64,000 nucleotides of DNA. Origin: Cyanophora paradoxa. Taxonomy: Eukaryota; Glaucocystophyceae; Cyanophorales; Cyanophoraceae. The notes below the pieces were generated by a model that was not told the origin of the DNA, did not search any database, and worked only from the letters and a program-made list of their open reading frames with translations. The DNA lies in the NCBI GenBank assembly GCA_004431415.1, contig QPMI01000133.1, forward strand, positions 248,001 to 312,000, in the 5' to 3' direction. Below, piece by piece: positions 20,852 to 34,200 of the stretch (its first letter is position 1; the number at the start of each line of letters is the position of its first letter). The position numbers were made by a program, and so were the translations under genes.

Positions 20852-21622
20852 AACATACATAAAATCAGCTTGCCGCCCCCCGATCGGCCTGGCATGCGCA
20901 GAGCTCGAGGCCTGAGGACCTGACCATGAACGTACACGCCGTTACGTTTCGCAATCGATATCGATCACTGCAGCTGGGCCGGGGCCAGATCTAGATCTAG
21001 GGGTCAACGTCGATCGCGAGCTCGAGAGCCTCAGGGCCGGGCCTCTGCCAGGCTGCCGCAAAGCCGCTGAGCAGTTTCGCAGAATGCGGTTGCAATCTTT
21101 TTGAATGATATCGATGCAGTCCGACGGTTGTTCATGAATCATGAATGATCATGAATTCGAAGTACATCGATCTCAAACAAGAGCAAGATATATATGTGTA
21201 TACTAATTTAAAAACGAAACTGCAGGGAGGGCTCCGAGGACTGATTAACACTAACTAGGAACCGTTGAACAGGGAAGAAATTATGATTATCGGATACTAG
21301 ACCGTACGCGACTGTCGGCCGCGGACGGCCGGACGAAGAGAACGCCGGCGCCGACCGTGCGGGAAGGCCGTGCAGGCGGACGTGGCCATGGAGACGCAGC
21401 TGCCGCAGTGCAGCAGTGCAGCAGAGACAGATCTAGAGCAGAAGACGAAGAGAGGAGGCCGACTCGGCGAGCTGCGGCGACGGCGACGGGAACGCGAAGG
21501 AAAGAATAAGGCGAGGAGGAAACCGAAACAAATTCGCGATCGAAGCTGGAACATGTATGAGACCCAACGCCGGAGATCTAGACACGCGACCAAATCCTGT
21601 ACAAGTTCTACTAATTAATTTT

Positions 21623-22148
21623 CCTGTTGTTCGCCGTCGTTTGCAGTTCGACTGCCCGTCTCGACCCCGGTCGACTTTAGTGATTCCTTTGACTGTCCTT
21701 TTGCCTGCTCTTGATCCGCCTGCTCCGCCTCCTGTGTCCTCCTCGACCTTGTGCCGTAGCTCTGCCCTTTCGCGTCGTCCTGCTTCGCCTCCGCCTCCGC
21801 GTCGTCTTGTTGTTCCTCTTACTTGTCTGCTTCCTGTTATTTATCTTTCTCAAATTTGTCCTCCGCTTCTTAGTGATGTAATTCCTTCCGATATTGATGG
21901 TATCTCTAGCTCTGGCTCTTCTTCGTGTCAGTCATCCTCTGTCCCTAGATCTGCTCGATTTCTCGTCTCTTCTCGATCTGTCTCGAGCTCTGTGTCTTTT
22001 CTTTTTTATTGTCGATTTTGGCTCTTTGTCTTATCTTTCTTCGTGCTCTTGTCTTAGTTATTTTGCTTTTTTGTCTTTAGGCCCCCTGGGCAGCCCCCGC
22101 AGTGCTGGTGTCTAGAGACTGTGGCCGGTAATTCACCAAAAAAAAAAA
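21623..22148 (+). mobile_element. Retroposed sequence (poly-A tail, 14-bp target duplication)
   Basis: A 526-bp segment ends in 11 A residues (22138-22148) and is flanked by identical 14-bp direct repeats TACTAATTAATTTT (21609-21622 and 22149-22162). This is the signature of target-primed reverse transcription. The sense strand is strongly T-rich and pyrimidine-rich, unlike its surroundings. The 3' end CTAGAGACTGTGGCCGGTAATTCAC recurs, with an A-rich tail, on the minus strand at about 60203-60235, so this is a family. No reverse transcriptase is present; it is either a SINE or a 5'-truncated LINE. Confidence 0.8.
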
Positions 22149-22287
22149 TACTAATTAATTTTAAACTGTGCTTGTATCCGTAGAAATACATAAACTGTAA
22201 AGAAATTCTGAGGTCCTGCGTTGACTGGTACGTATACGTACTAATAGGGATCCTACATCAATATTTCCTCATGGAGCTACAGCAATG

Positions 22288-25200
22288 TCACAGGTAAACG
22301 TCGGTGGCCATGGGGAGCCCTGCTGGCGATGCCCCCGGGTGGACGGGGCCTGTCCGCAGCTGATGGACGGTCGGCTGCAGCTGGCCGGAGCGAGCGAGCG
22401 GCTCCGCGTTCCAGCGCGCGCGCCGATCGCGATCCGCGGCTCGTGTACGACTCTGGTTCCTGGCGACGTACCCCATAACGAAGATGACGAGGGCGACGCC
22501 CCCGACGACGCCGACGCTGATGCCGGCGATCTGCCCCCCGTCAAGGCCGCTCGAGCCTCCCGCGGGCCTCTCCTGCCCGCCGCTCTGACTCGGGCTGGCC
22601 GCCCCCGACGCTGTTGCAATCGGCTCGCGATCGCCGTTGATGCTGCTGACGGCGTTGCGCGTGCACTGAGCCTTGGCGCTGGCGGTGCCGCTTGGAATCG
22701 CAAGGGAGTACGTCGCGCCGCAGAACGTGCCTGCAATCGCAAGTCATGATCAGCGAGTATTGATATTAGTATCGTGTGCGCGAAGAGAGAGGCTCACTGT
22801 TGCGAGAGAAGCCGAGCCCCGTTCCGAGGACCGAGGAGGGGCCCGAGTACGAAGCTGCAATGTCGACGGACGGCGTCGCGGCGAGCTGCAGGGCGTGGCG
22901 GCGCGTGCCGTTAACGCTGCCGACGGCCTCGGCGAAAGACGAGCGGCCGGCGAGCTGGACGCCAGCAACGCCGACGGACGGGTCGAGCCGGCGGAGGAAG
23001 TTGTAGACGAGGAGGAGCCAGTAGTCGTCCCGCGTGGCCGCGTCCAGCGAGTCGTAGTTCGCCGAGAGCCACGCCGCGAAGGATCCAGCGTTGTTGTCGA
23101 CACGGATCGTGAAGTTGAGGCGAGACGCGTTTGCGGGGACGGGCGCCGCCGAGCGGGACAGCTCCGCCTTGACCGCGGCGACGTACGGGGCCAGGCCGGC
23201 GAAGTTGCCTCCGACGGTGCGGACGGTGCCGCCTGACAACGCCGCGCCGTCGGAGAGCGGGAGCGTCAAGCCGCCGCTCAGGGACGCGTAGACAAGGGCC
23301 TGTATGATGGGCTCGGGTCCCTTCGCCGTGGGCGCGACGGTGAACGACCCGCCGCCGTCGGATGCGGGGCCAGCCAGCAGCGCTCCGAACAAGTTGACGT
23401 TGAGAACGATCGAACCCGTCGCAGAGCCGACGTACGCCATCTGCAGCGTCGATCAGCTCGATCGACACACTCGACCGGCGACCGCATCTGGGAACGACGA
23501 ACCTGAATCTCGATCGTCTTGGCCAAGTCCGTCGCGAAGGACGTGTTGCCGACTGCGCTCCGCAGCGCGCCAAGGACGGCGCGGACGAGGCGCAGGTTGC
23601 CGTACGCGGAGGCGGAGACGGGGTACAACGCCTGGAAGGCGGCCAGCGTGACGGCCTGCTGCGGGAACACGATGGAGACGGCGACGGGTTTGCCGGAGAC
23701 ATCGCGGAAGCCGCCAATGCCGGGCACGCCGGGCTGTCGCAGAATCGCCTAGTCAGCTTCAATGTTTTCGACGAGAAACATTTTCTATTCTTAAATCTGG
23801 TTCGGGCTAGGTTATAATTACAAACGCACCCAGGTGATGCGCTGGCCGTTCAGGGTCTGAGGAATGCCTCCAACGAGATACGGATCGACGGAGGACATGT
23901 CGAGCCCGTTCATCAGCGAGTCGGCATAGACGAAGTCGCGGAGCGCAGCGGCGGAGGGCGGGTTCTTGCCCGAAGCTGGATTCGCGACGCCAAAGAATCT
24001 GCGAAAATGGCGCCAATCAAAACCGGCGCGGCGTTTCGCGATAAATGTGTTTCGCGGCTCACGAGAACGTGATCTGGACGCCCTCCAACGCGCCGGTGGC
24101 CGAAGGCGAGAGCGCGCCCGCCTCGACGTCGAGCTGAAGGGCCTGATCGAAGGCAGCGATCTGAGCGGCCGCCGGGCCGATCGCGGCCGCCCGGGCGCGG
24201 ATGCGGGCGGCGAGCGCCGCAACGAGGCCGGCGGGGTCCGAGCGCGGGCTGGCGGTGAAGACGGCGGCGGCGGAGGCGTTGCCGGAGGCGGGGTACAGCG
24301 GGAACGCGACACCCAGGGAGCTGCGGGAGGTGACGTTGCGGGACTCCGGCCGAGAGCGGATCACGTGGGCGAAGTCATGGAAGACGGCGGCGGCCTCAGC
24401 CGCAGGAACGAGCGCCGTGGCGGCCGAGGTGTAGCGCCCGTCGACGCCGCGGACGGCCGCGCTGCCCGCAGCCGTCTCCGCCCAGGTGCCGGCGGACGCG
24501 TTGAAGCGCGCGAGAGAAACTGCGCAAAGGTTTCATTCAGCACTCTTCGCGCGGGGATCGGAGTCAGAAGCATTTATATGCATGCGCGCTCACTTCGCTC
24601 GGAGAGGAAGTCGAACGTTGCCGACGAAGGCACGAGCCCGGCGAACGAAACGGCGTCGGAGAGGTTGGCGGCGGGCAGGCTGTCGCAGCGGGCGCCGCAG
24701 CCGGCCCTGTAGGCCGCTAGCTGAACGACGTCCGAAGCGAACCGCTCGCTGCTGCCGTAGAGCGCCGCGGGCAGGCGGAGCGCGACGACATCGAGGGCCA
24801 GGTCGCTGGTGGCGTCGCCGAGGACGGAGTGCGCGAAGCTGGAGGGCAGGCCGACGCGTGGGTCGAAGCCGCTGAAGGCGATCTTCTGCGGAGGGTAGTT
24901 GATGGTCCTCGAGACGCAGAGCTGGATCGGGAGCAGCTCGGCGTCCTTGCGGGACGCGGATGGTGACGCGTACGCCGCCACGGGCGAGGTCCAGTTGCCG
25001 CCCGTCGACGCGCAGGTCCCGCACTCGAGGCTGCGGCGGCCGAGCTGCGACAGGAGCTGCCGCAGCTCGAGCGAGGCGGATGCGGTGCGGTCGATGCCGG
25101 CATCGTTGCTGAAGACGTTGAGGGTCCCCTCGACGAGGTTCTGGACGACGGCGTCCGTGTCGGGCGTGTACGAGTTGCAGTCGCGGACGTAGCGACTCGT

Positions 25201-28200
25201 CAGGTTCGCCGCGAGGCTGAGGGCGTCTTTCACGATGGAGGCGCTGTAGTCGGCGACGAAGGCGGCGCCGAGGACGACGGCGTACTGCGACGCGGCCGCG
25301 CTGACGGTCGCCTTGCTGTAGTCGGCGCCCTCGACGGCCTTCATCGAGCTCCGGAGCGCGTCGACCTGGATCTGGAGCAGGGCGGGGTCCGCGGCCGCGA
25401 GGCGGCGGCGGGGCGCGACGCTCTTGAAGGTCTCCAGCGCCTTCCGCCGCCGCGCGTTGACCGCTGCCGACTGCTGCGCCGACGACGTCGCAGTGATAAC
25501 GCTGCCGAAGGCGCAGACGTAGTCCTGTGCGCGCATGCACTTGCTCGTCGCCTCCTCCGTGTTCCGCGTGATGACGGCCGCCGCGTCCGCCGCCGACATG
25601 CCAGCGGTCGGGTCCTCCACGGCCACGGCCGCGAGGTCGTCGTAGGCGGTGAACGCGCCGGTGCTGTCGCGAATGTAGCCGCGGAACTTCATCATGCCTG
25701 ATCATGAGAGCGGAGCTCAGAAAATGCGAGAGCGAATCGGGCGGCGAAACGCTGAGAATTTCATGTAGGCTCACTTTTGACGGGGTAGGCCTTGATCTTC
25801 GGGAGGGTGCTGTCCATCGTGTAGGCCCGCAGCGTCGTCCTCTCGTTGTTCGCGGTCTCCTCCACCTCGAACGCGTACTGCAGCGGCGGGCTGCTCGTCA
25901 CCCAGTCGCTGCAGGAGAGGCGGTACTCCTTGGTCAGCGCGACGACCTTCTTGCTCGTGAGGAGGACGTCCTGCAGGCTGCCGTCCTGAAGCGCCTCGAG
26001 AAGCTTGCAGCTGCCCGACGCGGGGGGCTGCGGCGCCTCACCGTTACTTCTTCGCCGCGCCGACGGCCGCGAGCAATTCCGATTCGATAATTTCAGCCGC
26101 GCGCGCACCTTGTTTACGTCGAGCGTGATCTCCACGGATGCAAAGCGGGTCTTGCCGTCCTTCTCCATGGTGACGGCCAGCGCGAACGTGTAGCTCTGGC
26201 CAGGCCGCAGCACGTTCTTCTTCAGAACGAGCGAGGAGGCGGTGTCGGTTTCCGTGACTTCCTTGCTCGCGAGGTCGAGCGTGGCCGCGCTCTGGACGGT
26301 CCAGAGGTAGCGCAGCTTGTAGGCAGACTCGCCGTTGCTCTTGAAGTCGTCCGCATCGACGTCCTTGGGCGCCTCGACCGCGCCCGTGAGCTTGAGCTCC
26401 CGGAACGAGTTGACAACGCGCGACCCCTCGATCTGCACAGCGGCGGATCAGCGATGCTTGATATCGATTATGGAAGAAAAGCGCGAGCTGCGGTCCGCAA
26501 ACCGATATCGATACGGCGGGCGGAGAGTATTTCACGATGACGACGGACACCGAGGTGGCTGCTGCGGCGCGGTTGAGGCCGTCGTTGCGCGTCACCTGCA
26601 CGGAGAACGAGAACCTGCGATGCGGGCTAAGCAGGACCGGAGGAAGGCATCTGAAACATGATCAGGATCGGGGGCGGGCGCACGGCTTCTGGGGGGAGGC
26701 GGCGTCCGGCTGGAGGCTGCCGGAGCTGATCCGCAGCACGCAGCCGTTCTTGCCGGCGACGATCGTCACGCCAGCGCCCTCGGCCAACGCCCCGCTGGAG
26801 TCTTTAGGAAGGGAGTGCGCCGGAGATCCCGCGCCGACGGTCCACTTGCACGCAAGAGACGGGTCGAAACCGGAAATGCCGGTGGCGAGGTCGACGTTGT
26901 CGGGATCGAAGGACTTCGTGGCGTCGAGCACGACCTCCGAGTCCACGCCGATCGTGCTCGTGAGGGTGCGCACGCCGCCCGACTCTGAGAAGACGCGCGC
27001 CTCGGCGACGAGCTTGGCGGCCTTGATCGTGAGCTGCGTCGCGAACGAGTTCTTGAGGGCGGGGTCCGACTTGACGCGGCCCTCCACCCGAACCACATAG
27101 GGTGCGGCGCGCGGCTGGGGCTCGCATCAGCAAAGCGAAACAACATGGAGCGCGAGCAGAGAAGGAGCAGCAGAGGCGTCGACGCGGATGCTTGCCTGCA
27201 ATAAAGCCTTTCCGGTGGGGCCGACCGTGAAGGAGGAGGAAGTAGCGCCATTCTGCTCGACATCATCGATGAACCACCTGAACTCCATTTGCACAGCTGC
27301 GAAAGCGTTGTTTCAGGCACAGGATTTCAATGAACGTGACTATTGAATACGATGGGGGCATGCGCACTGCTGCTCGAGGAACACGCGCTGAATGCGGCCC
27401 TGGCTGACAGGGTCAGGTCGACCGTCTTTTGCGTCTCGAGCTTCGCCCCCTCCGCGATGACTACGCTCGGGATCTCCGTATCCACCTTCGACAGCTGCAG
27501 CGGAGAAATTAATCAAATGAAACATCGCAGATTATAAAAATCAGTTAAAGACCGCGATCGCTCTTACCGTGACGGTCTGCTGCGAGCTGGAGACGCCCAG
27601 AAAGTTCTTGCCGACCAGGCCGATCTGGTAGGTCCCCGTCGCCGCGGACGCTAGGAGGCGCAGCGTCGTGCTCGAGACGATGTAGCTCGAAGCGGCTGCG
27701 TGAAAAGCGATCCGTCTCAACGTAAACGCGAGCGGCCACTCACAACAAATTGAAGAAGTTCCATATGCATGCTCGCGCACCGACGTCGGACCCGCCCCTC
27801 CTTACGGTCCATTGGAGCGTGAGGGGCCGCCCGCACCCGCCGCCATCGATCTTGGCGATGTACTCGGCGATGTCGCACCGTCCAACAGACGTGTCGCCGG
27901 AGAGTTGAACGACCGGCGCCGGCGGGTTGGTCGGGGCCTGAATGATTACGGGGCTCGCGGTAGCCGGAATGGGGGCAGAGTTGCCGATCCTGCCGAAGGC
28001 GATTCACAACCTAGAGAAAGCAGGAAGATTCTGCACATAGAATTCGAACGCACGCATTCAGAATTGAAGCACCGGAGTTGGCGATGCTCGCTGCAGTTGA
28101 AGGGCCTGCAAGCGCGGCAGCGTTCTGGTCGTTCACTCCTGCGATTGTGACCTCTAAGACGGAAGGGCTGACGAATGAACAGAACGAGGCTGCTCGCAAC

Positions 28201-31200
28201 GCGTGAGAGGCGCGAGGCTGAAGGAAAGCATTCAGCTATGAAACTCGGACCAGGGCCAAAGAGCGTAGCAGCGTCCTGGAAGACTGCGCTGGCGCGGACG
28301 TTCTTTGCAGAGTCCAAGGACGCCGCAGCGCTCCCCTTGTAGCTCTGCCGCAGTGGATATCGATGCAGTGCAATCGAAACTCTTGCGAAAGCTACAAGAT
28401 TAAGCACCTGAAGCATGTCGGAGTCTTCGCTCAGCGTGAACAGGATGATATTGCCCTTCGCGCGAGAGAGTCAGCAAGTTGAACCGAAATTAGAGTTCAC
28501 TTTTAATGTTAATCGCACCGCGTCTGAGAACTTGGCGGAGACGATTTGGATGGGAGCTTTGGGAGTGCGGGACACAGGAAGGCGCGCCACTGGGGCGTCT
28601 GTCGAGGAGATGCGTGACCCCTCAATGAACGTCACCTGCTTCGTGTTGACGAAGAGATTGAGGGTTCCGGCTCCCGTGGCGTAGAGTTTGTAGGCTGCGC
28701 GCGCGCACGCGCAACAAACGCTCGGTTATAGATGCGCAGTTCGATCGCGAACGGGACCGGGCTCACATATAGTAACCACGCCGGTAGTGCCAGGCACGCG
28801 AGCGATCTGTTCGAGATCGGGAGTGCTCGGTCATTCTTCACGGCATGCCGCGCGCTCAATTCAACTTCGTTCGCACCTTCAAGTCGCGGAAGCAGCCGAT
28901 GACACCTTGATAGCGGACGTACGAACAGAGTGGCGTGGCTCCCGCCGCCGTTGTAAAATCGGCAAAGAAGGGAAGCTTTGCGTAGCCGTCCGTGAACGCA
29001 AACTGGAAACCGCTGTTCGGAGATCTGAGGACGTTTGCACGTTCAGAAAACGGGAGGAAATTCGAAAACTAAGCCTGCCATGCTTCGCGGGCAGCGCACT
29101 GGTCGAAGTCGACGACGTTGCCGCACGCGTCGATGCCTGTGACGCGGATCGAGTTGTCGGCCTCCGCGGCCATAGGGCCCGCTATGTCTTCCTTCAGAGC
29201 AGCGGAGGCCTGGACGCCCGACAGCGTATTCGGCTTGACGGAGAGCGAGAACGCCGCCCCGAACGTGTTGCCGGAGCGCAGCGCGTGGATCTGCTGGCGG
29301 CCCACGGAGCAGACCGAGAAGCCGACCTGGTAGACCCCCGCGAGGGTGAACGTCTGATAGGAGACGTTCCAATTCTTCGCCGCGCCGTCGACGCTGGGCG
29401 TTGCGACCACGGGAAGAATCTGCACGATGCTGGCCGGTGCCGCTAACGAAAGAGTCTGCAGAGCAAGTGGCGCGCGGTCAGCCAAACAACGGCGACAAGG
29501 CGCACGCGTAAAGCAGCACGTGCGAATTCGAAACGCGGTGCACGCGCACCGAAGCTGCCCAGGGAGACGCCATGGAAGTCACGGGGCAGGTGGCGCCGGT
29601 AGAGATTCCGAACCCGAGCGTCGTGGTACCCGCCCTCTCCGCGCTGTCAACGGACTGGTAGGCCGCCGGCTCCACGAGGTTCCCGAAAGCGTCGCGAACT
29701 GCCACGTAGCCTGTGATGAGCAGGCCGGCGCGCGTCTCGGACGCCGAGAGCCATTCGAGGCCGGAAGCGGCGAAATTTGCGAAGGCAGAATCCGGCGCCG
29801 TCGCGGGCTCGCCAGGGTTGACGAACACCGTGATGCTTGAGCCGATGCCCGCTGGTTGATCGTTGATGGAGACAGAGATTTCGTAGTAGCCTGCCCTGAA
29901 TGCGGTCACTGACACGGCGTACGTGCCGTCCGCGTTCATCGTGACAGTCGCAGTCGCGGCGGATGGGTGAATGTTGGGATTGAGAGCGGCCCTGAAATTA
30001 TCCCCGAGGACAAAAGCGGCGTCGCTGCGCGAGGAAAGGCGCAATCGGATTAAGCGGAGTCGCGGGATCTAAAATCGGACGCGCATGAGGCGCACGACGA
30101 CGCGGGTTGGGTCGAGGTGGGCCCACGGTACGTAGGCGTCACCTTGACGTTGCTGAATGCACTGACGCGCGCGCCCTTCGCGTCGCGCAGCTCGATGACG
30201 AGAGTGAAGGCCCTGCCCGCCGTGTATACCTTGCACACGCCGCTGGCAACGCCGGACTTGGAGACCGCAAGGTCGCCAGCAGCAAGGGTGATCGAAGTGA
30301 CAACGGAGGACGAGCCGCCCACGGCGCCGCTGACAGCGATCGTCGCACTCCCGTCGACGGAGGTCTTGCCCGTCAGCGTGTACCGGTCGACCCACGTCCC
30401 TTCAGGGCCGTAAGCGCCCGCCGTGGAAGCGACGTCGAAGCGGGCCGCGTCAGACAGCGAGATGCTGGCGGCAGCCGGCGGCGCGCTCGCTGCTCCTGCC
30501 GAGGCGCGGAACGCAGCGGCCGCAGGGCACGCCGACGTTATCGCACTCGCGGGGACGTTGCCCATGAAGTTCCCATTGCTGCGGAGAACATAAGAGGAGG
30601 ATTGCACCTAATGCTTTAATTTCGAGTGGAGCACACCCGTCCCGGTAAACGGCGAAGAACGAAATCGGGAAGCCCTTCAGCGCGCTGATCGAGGCGGGGA
30701 TGCCCTCGAAAGACGCCGTAGATTGCACCGCCGGAAGCGCGAAGAGTCGGATGGGAGAGTTCGAAATCTTTCCAGAGTTGGCGGCATCGCCGGTGGAAAG
30801 GCTCAGCTGCAGCTCATAGGTCCCTCTGCGCGGGGGGACCTGGAACTGGACCAGGAAGGTCCCTGCCGACGCGTCGCGATTCAGGCCCAGGCAAGTCGAT
30901 CAACGTGCGTGCAGCATGCGGACCGTTTTGGAAGTTGGTGATCGTGGGTGCGCTGCTGCTATCGGAGGCGGGCGGCGACCCGTAGTAGCTGAAAGAGGCG
31001 TCGACCGGGTCGGTCGCAGCGAGCGACACGAGCTGCAGAACGTGTACTCAGATCCAAAAGCCAGTGCGTCATGACCATGATCAGAGGGTAAAATTGTTAT
31101 CAAGGCACCTGTGCGGACAAAACGCCTGCACTCCTCCCAGATACGAGAGATCCTTCCGCATCGTATGCCTGGACGGAGAGAGAGGTGGCGGAGCCGACTG

Positions 31201-34200
31201 CTTGAAACTCGCACAGGGCGGGACCGCTGGCGAGAGTCCGCGACGCAATGACCGGAGCGAGGCCCTTGCGGGTGACAAACGTGCGCGATGCAGCGCCGGA
31301 CGAGCCGCCGGCGTTCATGGTCGTGATGGAGCACTGGTAGCCCGTTAGCGGCTCCAGCGGCACTTGTACCGTGATCGAGGTCGGCGAGGAGAGGCCGGAG
31401 ACCGTGACGGGCGGGACGGCCGCCAAGGACGCAGTCGCGGCGCAAGCGACCGTCGCGCTTGTGATGGCGTCTACGCTGAGGACCGTCACGACCAGCGAGA
31501 CCTTGCCGTCGGAGCTGCGCTCAACGTCCACCGCACCCTCCGCCGGAACTGAGATCCTCGGCAGAGCCGGCCCTGCGGCAGTCGTGAAGCTGCGTGTCGC
31601 TTTAAGCGAGGAGCCACCAGCGTTGGACGTGGTAACTTCACAGTTGTAGGCACCGGGTGCCAAAGTGACCTAACGAATGCAAACACGCCGGACAGACGCC
31701 AGATTAGAGAACTACGGATATATAGCGATTGCAAACGATGTGAGAAAGCGCACCAATACAGAGATGGAGGTTGGATTTCCGGAGATTCCCGAAAGCGAGC
31801 CTGAAGGGGGTGCTGCAGCACCAGTACTGGCCGTTGTACTAGTGCATGCGACGGTTACTCCGCTGATCGAGTCGGCAGCCAGCACCCCAATCATGAACGT
31901 GACTCGTCCATCCGCATCGCGCGCAACTCCAGATGCGCCGTCCGCGGCTGGAGAGACGAGAACGGGAAGGGCAGGGCCCGCTCGAGTGGCGAACCGACGC
32001 GTGACGGCATCCGACGTCCCTTGGGCGCCGATGCTCTGCGCCCGGCATTCGTACTGAGCGCCCGCATTCAGCGGAACTTCAACGCGTGTGGAGGTCGACG
32101 TTACAGCAGCTGCTACTGGGGGGAGGTCGGTAGACCCTGCTCCGGCTGGCTTGCACGTCAAGGAGACAGATGTGACTCCCAAAGCTGAAGTGGTGTCGAT
32201 GACAAAGGCGACGTTTCCAGAACCTACACGAGGAACGTCCGCAATACCGTCCGTAGCAGGAACAGATATGGCTGGAGATGCAGGGCGAAGGATGGGAGAA
32301 GATGATGGGGTCGGCGATGGAGACGGGGTGATGACAGCGGGGGCGGCGGCGGTCGTGAAGCTTGCGGCGGCGGAGGAGCCCGAGGTGCCGGCGCTGTTGG
32401 TGACGTTCGCGCTGCAGCTGTACTCCGTGCTGGCCGAGAGGCCCGCGAGGTCGAAGGTCGCCGTCGTGGCGCCCGCCGAGACGGTTGCGGAGCCCGACCA
32501 CGCGACGGCGCCGCCGCTCGTGCAGCTGGCCGCGGCGCCGGAGATCGCAGCGCCCCCGTCCGAGCCGAAGGTCACCGTCAGGGTCGCGGAGTCGTGGGTG
32601 ACGCTGCTGGCGGCGACGGTCGGGGCCGCCGGGGCGGTGGCGACGACGGGGGCGGCGGCGGTCGTGAAGCTTGCGGCGGCGGAGGAGCCCGAGGTGCCGG
32701 CGCTGTTGGTGACGTTCGCGCTGCAGCTGTACTCCGTGCTGGCCGAGAGGCCGCGAGGTCGAAGGTCGCCGTCGTGGCGCCGCCGAGACGGTTGCGGAGC
32801 CCGACCACGCGACGGCGCCGCCGCTCGTGCAGCTGGCCGCGGCGCCGGAGATCGCAGCGCCCCGTCCGAGCCGAAGGTCACCGTCAGGGTCGCGGAGTCG
32901 TGGGTGACGCTGCTGGCGGCGACGGTCGGGGCCGCCGGGGCGGTGGCGACGACGGGGCGGCGGCGGTCGTGAAGCTTGCGGCGGCGGAGGAGCCGAGGTG
33001 CCGGCGCTGTTCGTGACGTTCGCGCTGCAGCTGTACTCCGTGCTGGCCGAGAGGCCCGCGAGGTCGAAGGTCGCCGTCGTGGCGCCCGCCGAGACGGTTG
33101 CGGAGCCCGACCACGCGACGGCGCCGCCGCTCGTGCAGCTGGCCGCGGCGCCGGAGATCGCAGCGCCCCCGTCCGAGCCGAAGGTCACCGTCAGGGTCGC
33201 GGAGTCGTGGGTGACGCTGCTGGCGGCGACGGTCGGGGCCGCCGGGGCGGTGGCGACGACGGGGGCGGCGGCGGTCGTGAAGCTTGCGGCGGCGGAGGAG
33301 CCCGAGGTGCCGGCGCTGTTCGTGACGTTCGCGCTGCAGCTGTACTCCGTGCTGGCCGAGAGGCCCGCGAGGTCGAAGGTCGCCGTCGTGGCGCCCGCCG
33401 AGACGGTTGCGGAGCCCGACCACGCGACGGCGCCGCCGCTCGTGCAGCTGGCCGCGGCGCCGGAGATCGCAGCGCCCCCGTCCGAGCCGAAGGTCACCGT
33501 CAGGGTCGCGGAGTCGTGGGTGACGCTGCTGGCGGCGACGGTCGGGGCCGCCGGGGCGGTGGCGACGACGGGGGCGGCGGCGGTCGTGAAGCTTGCGGCG
33601 GCGGAGGAGCTTGAGGTGCCGGCGCTGTTCGTGACGTTCGCGCTGCAGCTGTACTCCGTGCTGGCCGAGAGGCCCGCGAGGTCGAAGGTCGCCGTCGTGG
33701 CGCCCGCCGAGACGGTTGCGGAGCCCGACCACGCGACGGCGCCGCCGCTCGTGCAGCTGGCCGCGGCGCCGGAGATCGCAGCGCCCCCGTCCGAGCCGAA
33801 GGTCACCGTCAGGGTCGCGGAGTCGTGGGTGACGCTGCTGGCGGCGACGGTCGGGGCCGCCGGGGCGGTGGATGTGGTCGTAAAGCTTGCGGCGGCGGAG
33901 GAGCCCGAGGTGCCGGCGCTGTTGGTGACGTTCGCGCTGCAGCTGTACTCCGTGCTGGCCGAGAGGCCCGCGAGGTCGAAGGTCGCCGTCGTGGCGCCCG
34001 CCGAGACGGTTGCGGAGCCCGACCACGCGACGGCGCCGCCGCTCGTGCAGCTGGCCGCGGCGCCGGAGATCGCAGCGCCCCCGTCCGAGCCGAAGGTCAC
34101 CGTCAGGGTCGCGGAGTCGTGGGTGACGCTGCTGGCGGCGACGGTCGGGGCCGCCGGGGCGGTGGCGACGACGGGGGCGGCGGCAGTCGTGAAGCTTGCG

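Larger units (their letters stand above)
18167..21622. other. Repeat-rich intergenic region, no supported gene
   Basis: Contains the direct repeat pair at 18544-19095, short TAACGGAAAG tandem copies near 19539-19595, a G-rich stretch (20304-20336), the tandem repeat at 20451-20610, a UUCG-type hairpin (20811-20851) and many TGATCATGA, CTAG and TACGTA palindromes. Several open frames exist on both strands (for example 18480-19307 - and 20407-20937 -), but none shows family motifs. Confidence 0.5.

Noticed and set aside
20407-20937. 176-codon minus-strand frame
   Set aside because: The open frame comes from a 96-bp (multiple of three) tandem repeat; no family resemblance.
21557-22057. 166-codon + strand frame rich in Ser, Pro and Leu
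   Set aside because: It starts outside the retroposon target duplication and continues inside, so it is an accident of the T/C-rich insert.
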